Assembly (NCBI GenBank): GCA_029260755.1
Contig: JAJDCQ010000011.1
Location: 1-57,626, forward strand
Length of the DNA: 57,626 nt
Direction of reading: 5' to 3'
Origin: Planctomycetota bacterium
GTDB lineage: Bacteria; Planctomycetota; J058; JAJDCQ01
Each line of letters begins with the position of its first letter. Within the stretch, counting starts at the first letter, position 1. The position numbers were made by a program, and so were the translations under genes. Under the pieces are notes generated by a model, which was given only the letters and a program-made list of their open reading frames with translations, was not told the origin of the DNA and did no database searches. Positions 42,983-51,310 of this stretch are shown in pieces.

Positions 42983-43372
42983 ATGCCGAGCATCTTCAGC
43001 AAGATCGTCGCCGGGGAGATCCCGAGCGCCAAGGTCTGGGAAGACGAGGAGTTCTACGCCTTCCTCGACATCATGCCGGTCGCGCCCGGCCACACGCTCG
43101 TCATCCCGAAGGAGGAGGTCGACTACCTCTTCGACATGGAGGACGAGGGGTATGCGCGCCTCATGCTCGCGTGCAAGAAGGTCGCCGCGAAGCTCAAGGC
43201 GGCCACGGGCTGCGCCCGGGTCGTCGTGGGCGTCTGGGGGTTCGAGGTCCCTCACGCCCACGTCCACCTGATCCCGATGAACGCCCTCGCCGAGTTCCCG
43301 TTCCCGGAGCGGACGCAGGCCAGCCCGGCCGAGCTCCAGGCGATGGCCGAGAAGGTCCAGGCGTCCGGCTGA
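42983..43372 (+). CDS. HIT-family nucleotide hydrolase or transferase
   Basis: This 129-residue protein is a typical histidine-triad protein: SIFSKIVAGEIPSAKVWED at the N-terminus, FLDIMPVAPGHTLVIPKEE, and the catalytic HAHVHLIP triad near residue 93. Such enzymes hydrolyse purine nucleoside phosphoramidates or dinucleotides in the cytoplasm; the physiological substrate is rarely known. The ATG at 42983 has GGAGG six bases upstream and gives the family N-terminus (MPSIFSKI). The open frame further upstream to 42857 is not supported. It stands alone, divergent from the phasin-like gene. Confidence 0.95.
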   Translation: MPSIFSKIVAGEIPSAKVWEDEEFYAFLDIMPVAPGHTLVIPKEEVDYLFDMEDEGYARLMLACKKVAAKLKAATGCARVVVGVWGFEVPHAHVHLIPMNALAEFPFPERTQASPAELQAMAEKVQASG

Positions 43373-43508
43373 CGGTCGGACCTCGGTCGACGCCAACGCT
43401 CCCGGCCGAAGCTCCCGGCCGAATCTCCGGGAACTCTGGCCGGGCCCTCGGGGTGGACGCGAGAGAGAGGGATCTTCGCAGCCCTCCTCATGGGAAACGG
43501 GGAATTCG

Positions 43509-45698
43509 ATGCACGACTCGATTCGTTCGGGCACCGTCGCGGTCGCGACGGGCCTCGCCGTCATTGTCTCGACGCTCGCCGTGCCGGCGGCGCGGGCCTG
43601 CCTCCACGGCCCGGAGTCGTTCCGGGGTGAGGTCGGCCAGGCGCGCCAGGAGGCGATCGTCTTCTGGAGCGCCGGTCGCGAGGAGCTGATCCTCCGCAAC
43701 ACGTGGCAGCTCCGGCCCGACGAGGGGCAGGCGCTGCCCGTCTCGCTCGCGTGGGTCATCCCGGTGCCGACCGAGCCGGACGCCTACGGCGAGGTCGACC
43801 CCGGCGTCTTCGAGGCGCTCTACGAGCACTACGCGGCCGAGAACGACCTCCACCGCGACGCGGTGACCGGTCGCTTTCGAGGGGTGAGCCGGGTGCTCGC
43901 GTTCGACAGCGAGGAGGGCGGGGGCGTCGAGCTGCTCGCCCCCGTGACGGCAGGGCGCTACGAGATCCAGCCCGTCCGGGCGACCGGGGAGGACGGCGCC
44001 GCCGCCCTCAACGACTGGCTCACCGGGAACGGCTTCGGAGCCGTGCCGCTCGAGAACGCCCGCTACTACGTCGAGCGCGAGTGGGTCTGGCTGTGCGTCC
44101 GGGTGAACGCCGGCGCCGAGGCGAGCCTCGATGCGAGCGGGACCTGGCGCCCGCTCCGGATCTCGTTTGCGAGCGAGGAGATCGTCTACCCGCTCAAGTT
44201 CAGCACGCATCAGGGCGAGTTCGAGCTCCAGCTCTGGGTCGTCACCGACGCGCCGCCGACCTCGAAGCGGCCCGAGCCCGAAGAAGACGGGCCCGAGGAG
44301 AACGACGACGACGGGGATGACGAGCAGGATGGCTTCGAAGGCGGCGGCGAGATGGACGGCGACGACCTCGACGACCTCGACGACGGAGTCTTCTTCGACC
44401 AGACCGACCCCTTCGAGGGCCTGCCCGACGACCTCTACGGCGAGGGGCGCTACATGCCGCTTCCGCACGCCCTCGACGCGCTTCAGCTCACCGCCGAGAA
44501 GGAGGGTCGCTACGCGTCACTCGACAACCGCGTCGGCGTGAAGGTGCCCTACGTCAGCGTGATCCGGGGCTACCTCCGCGGCGAGGACATCGCGCTCTGG
44601 GAGACCGACCTCGCCCTCCGGGTCGGCGAGGCGCCGCGGCGTCGCCACGGCGCCGACGAGGACGACGCCCCGATCGATCCGGCGACGGTCGTTCGCGGGC
44701 CGGACGCGCCGGTCCTCGCCGAGGTGCTCGCCGAGCGGGCCGGGGTCCACGCGCGGGCCGCGGCGTGGGACGAGGCGCTCGCCACATGGGATCGCTACAT
44801 CGAGAACGACCCGAGCCGGGTCCGGTCGGGACAGCGGGGCCGCGCCGAGGCGCTTCATCGCCTCGGACGGCAGCCCGAGGCTCTCGCGGCGCTCGAGCGG
44901 GCGATGGCCGAGATCCCCGGGCGCGACGCCCCGAGCCGGGCGCGGGTCGAGGCGTGTCTCCGGCTCCGGGCGAAGGCCGAGATCGCGAGCGGCGCCTTCG
45001 AAGCCGCCCTCGCCACCGTCGGACGCCTGAAGGCGTCGCAGGCCGGGAAGGGGCCGGCGAGCCTCTCGTTCGACGACGATGGATACGCCATGGGCGTCGC
45101 CGCGCTCGAGGCGCGGGCGCACATCGGTCTCGGCGACGCAGCCGCCGCCCGGCGAGCGCTCGGCGAGTCCGAGGACGGCCTCGGGGCGCTCCTCGTCGAC
45201 GCGCTCGCGGGCAAGGTCGACGACGAGGCGCTGCTGGCGACCCGCTGGGGCGGCGTGTGGGCGCTCACCCTCGGCGACGCCGGAACATCGAAGAAGGCGC
45301 TCGCGATGATCGAGGCGGCCGCCGCCGACCTGAGCGCCGAGATCGCGGCGCTCTCGAAGGAGCTCGACGAGCTCGCCGGGGAGCCCGACGTCGCCGCGAT
45401 GGAGCGGGTCGAGATCGGAGACGAGCTGGCGAGCCTGAAGGTCGAGCACGACCTGAGCCTGCTCGCCATCGGACGGATCGAGGGAGCCGCGCTCCTCGCG
45501 CGGATCGACGCGCTGCCGCCCCATCGCCGGGGCGGATGGCGAACGGTGGCCCTCGGCCAGCTCGGCCTCCGCGCCGAGCGGGAGGGCAACGCCGAGCTCG
45601 CGAGGAAGCACTACGACGCCTGCCTCGCGACCGTCGCGATCGGAACCGACGAGTACCTCTGGGCGCTCGGACGACGGCACCTCGAGAGCCGCGAGTAG
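43509..45698 (+). CDS. Secreted DUF2330 protein with C-terminal TPR-like region
   Basis: This is a 729-residue protein. A signal peptide (1-30, ending VPAARA) is followed by a Cys at 31, but the preceding Ala-Arg-Ala is not a good lipobox. Residues 40-245 match the DUF2330 pattern (QEAIVFWSAGREELILRN, SLAWVIPVPTEPDAYGEV, PLKFSTHQGEFELQLWV). An acidic run (about 258-300) interrupts, followed by the end of that domain and about 330 residues of TPR-like helices (AAAWDEALATWDRYIENDP, RAEALHRLGRQPEALAAL). The function of DUF2330 is unknown. The TPR half suggests binding of other periplasmic or surface proteins. The GGGAAACGGGGAATTCG leader before the ATG at 43509 contains a usable ribosome site. 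Confidence 0.85.
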   Translation: MHDSIRSGTVAVATGLAVIVSTLAVPAARACLHGPESFRGEVGQARQEAIVFWSAGREELILRNTWQLRPDEGQALPVSLAWVIPVPTEPDAYGEVDPGVFEALYEHYAAENDLHRDAVTGRFRGVSRVLAFDSEEGGGVELLAPVTAGRYEIQPVRATGEDGAAALNDWLTGNGFGAVPLENARYYVEREWVWLCVRVNAGAEASLDASGTWRPLRISFASEEIVYPLKFSTHQGEFELQLWVVTDAPPTSKRPEPEEDGPEENDDDGDDEQDGFEGGGEMDGDDLDDLDDGVFFDQTDPFEGLPDDLYGEGRYMPLPHALDALQLTAEKEGRYASLDNRVGVKVPYVSVIRGYLRGEDIALWETDLALRVGEAPRRRHGADEDDAPIDPATVVRGPDAPVLAEVLAERAGVHARAAAWDEALATWDRYIENDPSRVRSGQRGRAEALHRLGRQPEALAALERAMAEIPGRDAPSRARVEACLRLRAKAEIASGAFEAALATVGRLKASQAGKGPASLSFDDDGYAMGVAALEARAHIGLGDAAAARRALGESEDGLGALLVDALAGKVDDEALLATRWGGVWALTLGDAGTSKKALAMIEAAAADLSAEIAALSKELDELAGEPDVAAMERVEIGDELASLKVEHDLSLLAIGRIEGAALLARIDALPPHRRGGWRTVALGQLGLRAEREGNAELARKHYDACLATVAIGTDEYLWALGRRHLESRE

Positions 45699-45746
45699 GT
45701 CCGACTTCCCGTGAGGGAGGTCGCTGGCGATCGCGCTGGCAGTTGA

Positions 45747-48700
45747 CTAGCCGCGGAGCCCGGCGAGCTTGGCGGCCGCGCGCGCGCGGACCGGGTGGTC
45801 GGTCGGGACCATCTCGAGCAGGCGCTCGAGGTCGGCGATCGCGCCCGCGCGGTCGGCTCGATCGATCCTCACGAGAGCGCGGTTGTAGAGGGCGGTCGGG
45901 AGCTCGCCGGGGTCTCCGAGCTCGATCGCGGCCGTCAGGTCGCGCTCGGCCGGCTCGAGCCGACGAAGCCGCCAGAGGAGCAGCCCTCGGTTGTTGAGGG
46001 CCCCCGCGTGGCGGGGGTCGCGCTCGAGGGCGCGGGCGTAGTCGGCGAGCGCCTCCTCGCCCTTGCCCTGGGCCACGCGGATGATCGCGCGCTCGAAGTA
46101 GAGCTGGGCGACGCGCGGGGTCCGCGCGATGGCCTCATCGAAGTCGTCGATCGCCCCCTTCAGGTCGCCGGCTCGTCCGCGGCTCCCCGCCCGGGCGAAC
46201 CAGTTGGTCGCGCTCGCCGGGTCCAGTTCGATGACGTGGTCGAGATCGGCGATGGCCCCGAGCTGATCGCCGAGGGCTTCGCGGACGACGGCGCGGTTGT
46301 GCCACGCCTGGGCGTCGCGGGGATCGAGCTCGATCGCGCGGCCGTAGTCGGTGAACGCGAGGTCGAGCTTCCCGAGGAGGTAGTGGGCGTTCCCGCGGTT
46401 GTACCAGGTCGCCGACCAGCTCGGGTCGATCTCGATCGATCGGGTCGCGGACGCCACCGCCAGGTCCGGGCGGCCGAGGTCGTGCTGGACGGTGCCGAGG
46501 TCGCGCCAGGAGTCGGGGTCGTCGGGGTCGAGCTCCACGGCCCGCTCGAGGTCGGCCAGGGCGTCGTTCAGCGCGCCGCGGGTGTAGTGACAGACGCCGC
46601 GTCGAGCCCAGGTCTTCGACACGCCGGGGTCGAGCTCGAGCGAGCGGGCGAAGGCGGCGAGCGCCGCCGCGTGATCGCGACGGAGAAAGGCGAGCTGGCC
46701 GAGGATGGCGTGCGCCGACGCGTCCTCGGGCGCCAGGGCGACCGCCCGACGGGCGTCGGCGTCGGCGGCGTCGAGCCGGAGGGCGCGCCGATGCGCCTCG
46801 GCGCGGTGCACCCACGCGGGCGCGTGGTCGGGGTCGGCGGCGATGGCGGCGTCGAGGTTGCGGATCGCGGACTCGATGTCGCCGCTGCGGAGGTGGAAGA
46901 GGCCGCGGCGCGTCCATCCCTCGGCGGTCTCGTCGAAGCTCGGGATGTCGACGTCGGTCTGCCGGAGGCGCACCGCGATGCGCTCGGCGAACGCGCCGGC
47001 GGCGCCGAACCGCTCCATCGCCTCGAGCACGTGCGCTACGGCCGCCTCCGTGCCGATCCGGCAGAGGGCGACGGCCGGTCCGAGGGCGCGGAGAGGGCTC
47101 TCCTCGGCCGCGAGGTGGGCGGCGAGCGCCTCGACGGTCGCGGGGTGACGGGCGCCGATCTGACCGAGCGCGTCGCTGCAGAGCTGCGCCGTGCGGAGCC
47201 GCGCCGATCCGACGCTCCGCTCCTGCGCCCCGGCGCGGCCGGCCCTCGGGCCGCGCGATGCCTCCCCCTCCGCGCTCGCCGCGCGAAGGGCCGCGGTGAG
47301 CTCGCCGAGGGTCGCGCACAGCGTCTCGATCGTCCGGGGGTGATCGTGCCGGACGAGGGTGAGGAGCGCGTCGTTCCAGCCGCCGGCGGCCGCGTCGATC
47401 TCCCCGGCGCTCGCCCGGGCGAGGACGTCCTCGACCTCGCGACGGCGGCGCTCGGTCGCGAGGCTCCGGCTCGACGTCACGGCCTGGCGGGCCGCCCGGG
47501 CGCGGGCCGGCTCGACGCCGATGTCGAGCGCCTGGTCGAACGCGCTCGCCGCGACGCTCCACTGCCCGGCCGCGAGGGCGATCTCGCCGACGGCGAACGA
47601 CGCGCGCGAGTGGGCCCGGCGCGCGTCGGCGTCGTCCGGCGCGAGGGCGAGGAGGCTCGCGCCGGTCTGGAGCGCCTCGAGACCGAGGGCGAGGAGGCGG
47701 TCCTCGCGGGGGTCGTCGCTGCCGTCGTCGGCCTCGCTGCCGGCGAGCCGCGCGTCGTCGGCGCGGGCCGCCTCGAGGCGCCGCCACGCCGTGTCGGCCC
47801 GCTCACGAGCCGCCTCGACGAGCTGGGCGCGCTCGTCTCGGGCCGCGGCGGCTGCGGTGGCCCCCTCCCGGGCGATCAAGGTGGCGATCGTGGCGACGGC
47901 GCCGAGCGCGACGAGCACCAGGACGGCGGTGGCCGCGGCGAGGAACGGACTCCTTCGACCTGCTCGGGCGAGGCGCTCGAGCCGACCGGGCGGTCGAGCG
48001 AGGATCGCCTCCCCCGCGAGGAACCGCGCGAGGTCGTCGGCGAGCGCCTGCGCGCTCGGGTAGCGACGCCCTGGCTCCTTCTCGAGACAGCGGAGGGTGA
48101 TCGTCTCGATGTCGCGGTGGACGGTCGCCACGATTCGACGCGGCGGGGTCGGCTCCGCGTTGAACACCTGACCGAGCACCTCGACGACGCTCGCCCCGTC
48201 GAACGGCGGGCGTCCGGCGAGGGCGCGGTAGAGGACGCCCCCGAGCGAGTAGACATCCGAGCGCGGGCCGGTGTTCGCCCGGTCGCCCCGCGCTTGCTCG
48301 GGCGAGACGTAGTAGGGCGTGCCCATGAGCTGCCCGGTCGCGGTCAGGCTCGCGTCGTCGAGCGAGACGTCGCGGGCGAGGCCGAAGTCGACCAGATGCG
48401 GCTCCTCGCTCTCGTCGAGGAGGACGTTCTGGGGCTTCACGTCGCGATGGACGATCCCGTTGTCGTGGGCGTGCTGGAGGGCGAGGGCGACGCCGCGGAC
48501 GATCTCGGCGATCCGGCGCGGCGTCGGGGGATCGTCGGCGAGCGCCTGCTCGAGCGAGTGGCCGGTGACGAGGTCCATGACGAGGTAGGGCCGCCCCTGG
48601 TGGTCGCCGACCTCGTGGACGCTCACGATCCCCGGGTGCCGGAGGCGCGCCGCGGCCCGCGCCTCGCGCGCGAACCGCTCCAGCTCGCGCGGCTGGCTCA

Positions 48701-49058
48701 GCGCCGCCTCCGCGACCGTCTTGATCGCGACGAACCGGCCGAGGTTCTCGTCCCACGCCCGGTGGACGTGCCCCATGCCGCCGCGACCGATCTCACCGAG
48801 GAGGATGTAGCGGCCGACCCTCCGGGACGGGTCCCGGCGCGCCCCCTCGAGGTCGACCGGGGTCGGGCCGGCGCCGTGGGTCGCCCCCATCGCGGGTCGC
48901 GGGACGGGCTCCATCCGGGTCGAGATCGGGGCGGTCGGCCCGGGCGTCACGCCCGGGCGCGGCGTCGCCGCGGGCGGCGCCCCGGGGCGCGGGGTGGCGC
49001 CGGGGCGCGGCGTCGAGCCGAGCGGGCCGAGGTCGGGATGCGTGGGCGGGGTCGGCAT
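45747..49058 (-). CDS. Membrane Ser/Thr kinase D with long C-terminal TPR array
   Basis: This is a 1103-residue protein. The N-terminus is Pro/Gly/Thr-rich with an iterated TPRPGA unit (about 16-40). The kinase domain spans about 83-345, with Lys113 in VAIK, HRDVKPQN and DFG; all catalytic residues are present. A membrane helix lies near 375-400 (FLAAATAVLVLVALGAVATI). An extracytoplasmic helical region follows, then roughly eleven TPR units with 34-residue spacing (AWHNRAVVREALGDQLGAIADLDHVIELDP is typical). The array probably binds protein ligands. Unlike kinases B and C it has no zinc finger. The ATG at 49058 starts the iterated Pro-rich segment. The gene for an HExxH protein lies 40 bases upstream on the same strand. 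Confidence 0.92.
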   Translation of the reverse strand: MPTPPTHPDLGPLGSTPRPGATPRPGAPPAATPRPGVTPGPTAPISTRMEPVPRPAMGATHGAGPTPVDLEGARRDPSRRVGRYILLGEIGRGGMGHVHRAWDENLGRFVAIKTVAEAALSQPRELERFAREARAAARLRHPGIVSVHEVGDHQGRPYLVMDLVTGHSLEQALADDPPTPRRIAEIVRGVALALQHAHDNGIVHRDVKPQNVLLDESEEPHLVDFGLARDVSLDDASLTATGQLMGTPYYVSPEQARGDRANTGPRSDVYSLGGVLYRALAGRPPFDGASVVEVLGQVFNAEPTPPRRIVATVHRDIETITLRCLEKEPGRRYPSAQALADDLARFLAGEAILARPPGRLERLARAGRRSPFLAAATAVLVLVALGAVATIATLIAREGATAAAAARDERAQLVEAARERADTAWRRLEAARADDARLAGSEADDGSDDPREDRLLALGLEALQTGASLLALAPDDADARRAHSRASFAVGEIALAAGQWSVAASAFDQALDIGVEPARARAARQAVTSSRSLATERRRREVEDVLARASAGEIDAAAGGWNDALLTLVRHDHPRTIETLCATLGELTAALRAASAEGEASRGPRAGRAGAQERSVGSARLRTAQLCSDALGQIGARHPATVEALAAHLAAEESPLRALGPAVALCRIGTEAAVAHVLEAMERFGAAGAFAERIAVRLRQTDVDIPSFDETAEGWTRRGLFHLRSGDIESAIRNLDAAIAADPDHAPAWVHRAEAHRRALRLDAADADARRAVALAPEDASAHAILGQLAFLRRDHAAALAAFARSLELDPGVSKTWARRGVCHYTRGALNDALADLERAVELDPDDPDSWRDLGTVQHDLGRPDLAVASATRSIEIDPSWSATWYNRGNAHYLLGKLDLAFTDYGRAIELDPRDAQAWHNRAVVREALGDQLGAIADLDHVIELDPASATNWFARAGSRGRAGDLKGAIDDFDEAIARTPRVAQLYFERAIIRVAQGKGEEALADYARALERDPRHAGALNNRGLLLWRLRRLEPAERDLTAAIELGDPGELPTALYNRALVRIDRADRAGAIADLERLLEMVPTDHPVRARAAAKLAGLRG

Positions 49059-49098
49059 CGGTCGAGGTGCCCGATGGTCGTCGCTGCGCGGAGCCGAT

Positions 49099-50061
49099 TC
49101 AAGCGCCCCCGGCGCGCTCCTCGGCGTCCATCTCGCGGAGGAGGCGGCGGCGCTTGAACAGGTAGCGGACGACGGCCGCCACGGCGAGCAGTCCCATGAT
49201 GTGCCAGACGCTGATCGAGAGGAGCGCGTCGAGCCACCACGACCGCTCGCCGACGAGGCTCGACTCGAGCTCGGTCTCGAGGTCGAGGAGCGTGATGCCG
49301 GCGATGACCTGGAGCGAGCCGTCGACGGTGTAGCCCCGCTCGAGGCGGGCGAGCAGGGCGACGATCGCCTCCCGGCCGTGGAGCCGCTCGAGCTCGAGGC
49401 AGAGGGCGTGGGTCTGGGCGTAGGCGGCGCTCGCATCGGTCGGATTCTCGGGGAAGCGGTGCTCGAGCGAGGCGAGCGGGAGGAGCGCCCCTCCGCGCGC
49501 CCTCGCCCGGAGCATCTTCCGCTCGTCGGGGTCCATCGACTGGTCCGACGCCCAGGACGCCAGCCCCTCCTCGAGCCACTGGGGAATCGGCTCGCCGCGC
49601 GCGAGGGAGACCGCCTCGAGGGCGAGGTGGGCGATCTCGTGGGTGAGCGAGATCGCGAAGGCGGTCGGGCGGGTGCGGGCATCGAGCGCGGGGCCGCGGA
49701 GAATCACGACCGAGCGCGACGGGATCGCCACCGCCGCCGACCAGGACGGGGCGATCCCGCCCTGCGCCTCACGCTGCACCCACGCCTGGAACGAGGCGTC
49801 GGTCGGCGCGATCAGCACCCGCGGACGCCCCGGGACGTCGCGGCCGAGCCTCGAGCGGACGACCTCGCGACCGGCCCGGTAGAGGGAGAGGGCCGATGCG
49901 GCCCGGGCGGCGTCGGCCGGGATGTGCTCGATGATGACGTCGTCGTGCTCGACGACGACCGACTGAGCGCTCGCCGCGCCGGGCGCGGCGAGGAGCGCGA
50001 GCGCCGCGACGAGGAGCGCGACTCCGCGGCGCGCTCGGTGAGCCGATCGCTTTCTCGTCAT
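49099..50061 (-). CDS. Secreted or membrane-anchored HExxH metallopeptidase-like protein
   Basis: This is a 320-residue protein with a signal peptide (about 1-32, ending GAASAQS). A mixed domain with SLTHEIAHLALEAV (HExxH zinc motif) and WLEEGLASWASDQ follows; the Glu there is the likely third ligand, as in peptidase MA-type families. A C-terminal membrane helix (about 285-305, SISVWHIMGLLAVAAVV) ends in a basic tail. It should therefore be tethered with its active site outside the membrane. It is followed after 40 bases by kinase D, suggesting a protease-kinase pair. I chose ATG 50061; ATG 50091 would add ten residues and begins six bases before the terminator hairpin. Confidence 0.83.
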   Translation of the reverse strand: MTRKRSAHRARRGVALLVAALALLAAPGAASAQSVVVEHDDVIIEHIPADAARAASALSLYRAGREVVRSRLGRDVPGRPRVLIAPTDASFQAWVQREAQGGIAPSWSAAVAIPSRSVVILRGPALDARTRPTAFAISLTHEIAHLALEAVSLARGEPIPQWLEEGLASWASDQSMDPDERKMLRARARGGALLPLASLEHRFPENPTDASAAYAQTHALCLELERLHGREAIVALLARLERGYTVDGSLQVIAGITLLDLETELESSLVGERSWWLDALLSISVWHIMGLLAVAAVVRYLFKRRRLLREMDAEERAGGA

Positions 50062-50096
50062 GATCGCGGCCCGGCGACCCGCCTTCCCCAATGCGA

Positions 50097-50120
50097 AACG
50101 GCCCGCCGAGGCGGGCCGTT
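50097..50120 (-). terminator. Hairpin terminator after the actin-like gene
   Basis: AACGGCCCGCC (50097-50107) and GGCGGGCCGTT (50110-50120) are perfect inverted copies separated by two bases, giving an 11-base-pair GC-rich stem. On the minus strand it is followed by TTTCGCATT, a short T run. It lies 28 bases beyond the actin-like stop codon, so it probably ends that operon. Confidence 0.7.
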
Positions 50121-50147
50121 CGCGTTCCGTCCTGGTCCGGTCGAGGG

Positions 50148-51308
50148 CTACTCTTCCGGGTTGTCGTCGTCGGCAGCCGCCGCGACGAGCGCGCCGCGGC
50201 AGACGCTCGTGAGCGCCTCCTCGGCCCGACGGATGTTCTTCACCGGGATCGGGAACTGGATCTTCTCGAACTCCTCCTTCACCACCTCGATGAAGCCGGT
50301 GATGAGCGAGGTGCCGCCCGCGAAGACGATGTCGATCGGATCGGGGAAGTTGGGCATGTCGCTGCCCTTCTCGAACCGGTCCTTGATCTGGGTGAGGGTG
50401 TAGCGGATGAGCTCGCGGTAGTAGATGTCGACCGCCTGCTCTTCCCGCGACTTCGGCGCGCGGAGATCCTGGGCCTTCTCCTTGAGGTACGTCGCGCGAG
50501 ACGCCTTGATACCGAGCGCCATGGCGACGTTGCGGTCGACCCAGTCACCACCGCGGCTCGTGGCGAAGCGCAGCGGCGCGGTAGCCTTGTAGGCGACCGC
50601 GACGTTGAACATACCACCACCGCAGGAGATGCCGATGCCGGTGAAGTCGTCTTCCGCCAGCTCGGAGAGCACCACGCAGAGACCCTCGGGGATCGGCTTC
50701 GAGACGTAGCCGAGCTTCTCGAGGAGACCCTTGAAGATGTTCTCGTGGTAGACGACGTTCATGTCGAAGTCGATCGGCTCGGCCGGAACCGAGAAGTAGA
50801 CATGCTCGCCCTTGCAGACCGGCTGGCCGAGGAGACGCTCGATGAGGAGCTTCTCGATCGGCAGCGCGTCGGACTCGTCCGGGCTGATCATGCCGTGCTT
50901 CATCGGCCGACGCGTCTCGCGGTTGTAGATGTTCGCGAGGTCGAACGCCGGATCGCCGATGACGATCATCTTGTTGTTCAGAACGACGTACTGCACACCC
51001 ATCTTGGTGAGCATGTTGCGCGTGAAGTCGTTCTGCTCGATATCGATGAACGCGTTTCGCTGCTGCTTGACGATCACGTTCTCGTCGACGTCACGAACTG
51101 CGCTGAGCAGGTTCGCGGTGCCGATGTCGAGGCCCTTACCGGGCTTGAGATTGACCTGTGATGCCATTCCTTGCGATCCCCCCGCCTTGGGAGCTGCGGG
51201 CACGGGCGCTGGCGCGGCAGGAGCAGCAGCCGGCGCTGCGGCATCCTGCCCGGCCGGGTTGCGTCCGAAGTCGATTGTGACGTCCGGCCTCTTCTCCTCG
51301 TTCGCCAT
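50148..51308 (-). CDS. Actin-superfamily (MreB/ParM/Hsp70-fold) protein with altered phosphate-2 motif
   Basis: This is a 386-residue protein. Residues 1-48 are a Pro/Ala-rich flexible extension; the actin fold begins near 52. Phosphate-1 motif: GKGLDIGTANLLSA. Phosphate-2 region: GIGISCGGGMFNVAV, which lines up with VVDIGGGTTEVAV of MreB and has Ser where the Asp should be. GGDWVD and a KEK segment match MreB GGDRFD and the following helix. The adenosine motif is DIVFAGGTSLITGFIE. The fold should bind a nucleotide and perhaps polymerise; the missing Asp may reduce hydrolysis. It starts two bases after the stop of the coiled-coil gene, and the pair is probably one functional unit. It is more diverged than true MreB, MamK or ParM. 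Confidence 0.85.
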   Translation of the reverse strand: MANEEKRPDVTIDFGRNPAGQDAAAPAAAPAAPAPVPAAPKAGGSQGMASQVNLKPGKGLDIGTANLLSAVRDVDENVIVKQQRNAFIDIEQNDFTRNMLTKMGVQYVVLNNKMIVIGDPAFDLANIYNRETRRPMKHGMISPDESDALPIEKLLIERLLGQPVCKGEHVYFSVPAEPIDFDMNVVYHENIFKGLLEKLGYVSKPIPEGLCVVLSELAEDDFTGIGISCGGGMFNVAVAYKATAPLRFATSRGGDWVDRNVAMALGIKASRATYLKEKAQDLRAPKSREEQAVDIYYRELIRYTLTQIKDRFEKGSDMPNFPDPIDIVFAGGTSLITGFIEVVKEEFEKIQFPIPVKNIRRAEEALTSVCRGALVAAAADDDNPEE

Positions 51309-51310
51309 CC

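Noticed and set aside
45747..46980. DNA tandem repeat of about 102 bases at the end of kinase D
   Set aside because: The period is explained by 34-residue TPR units in the protein. The units have diverged in sequence and are not a recent DNA repeat.
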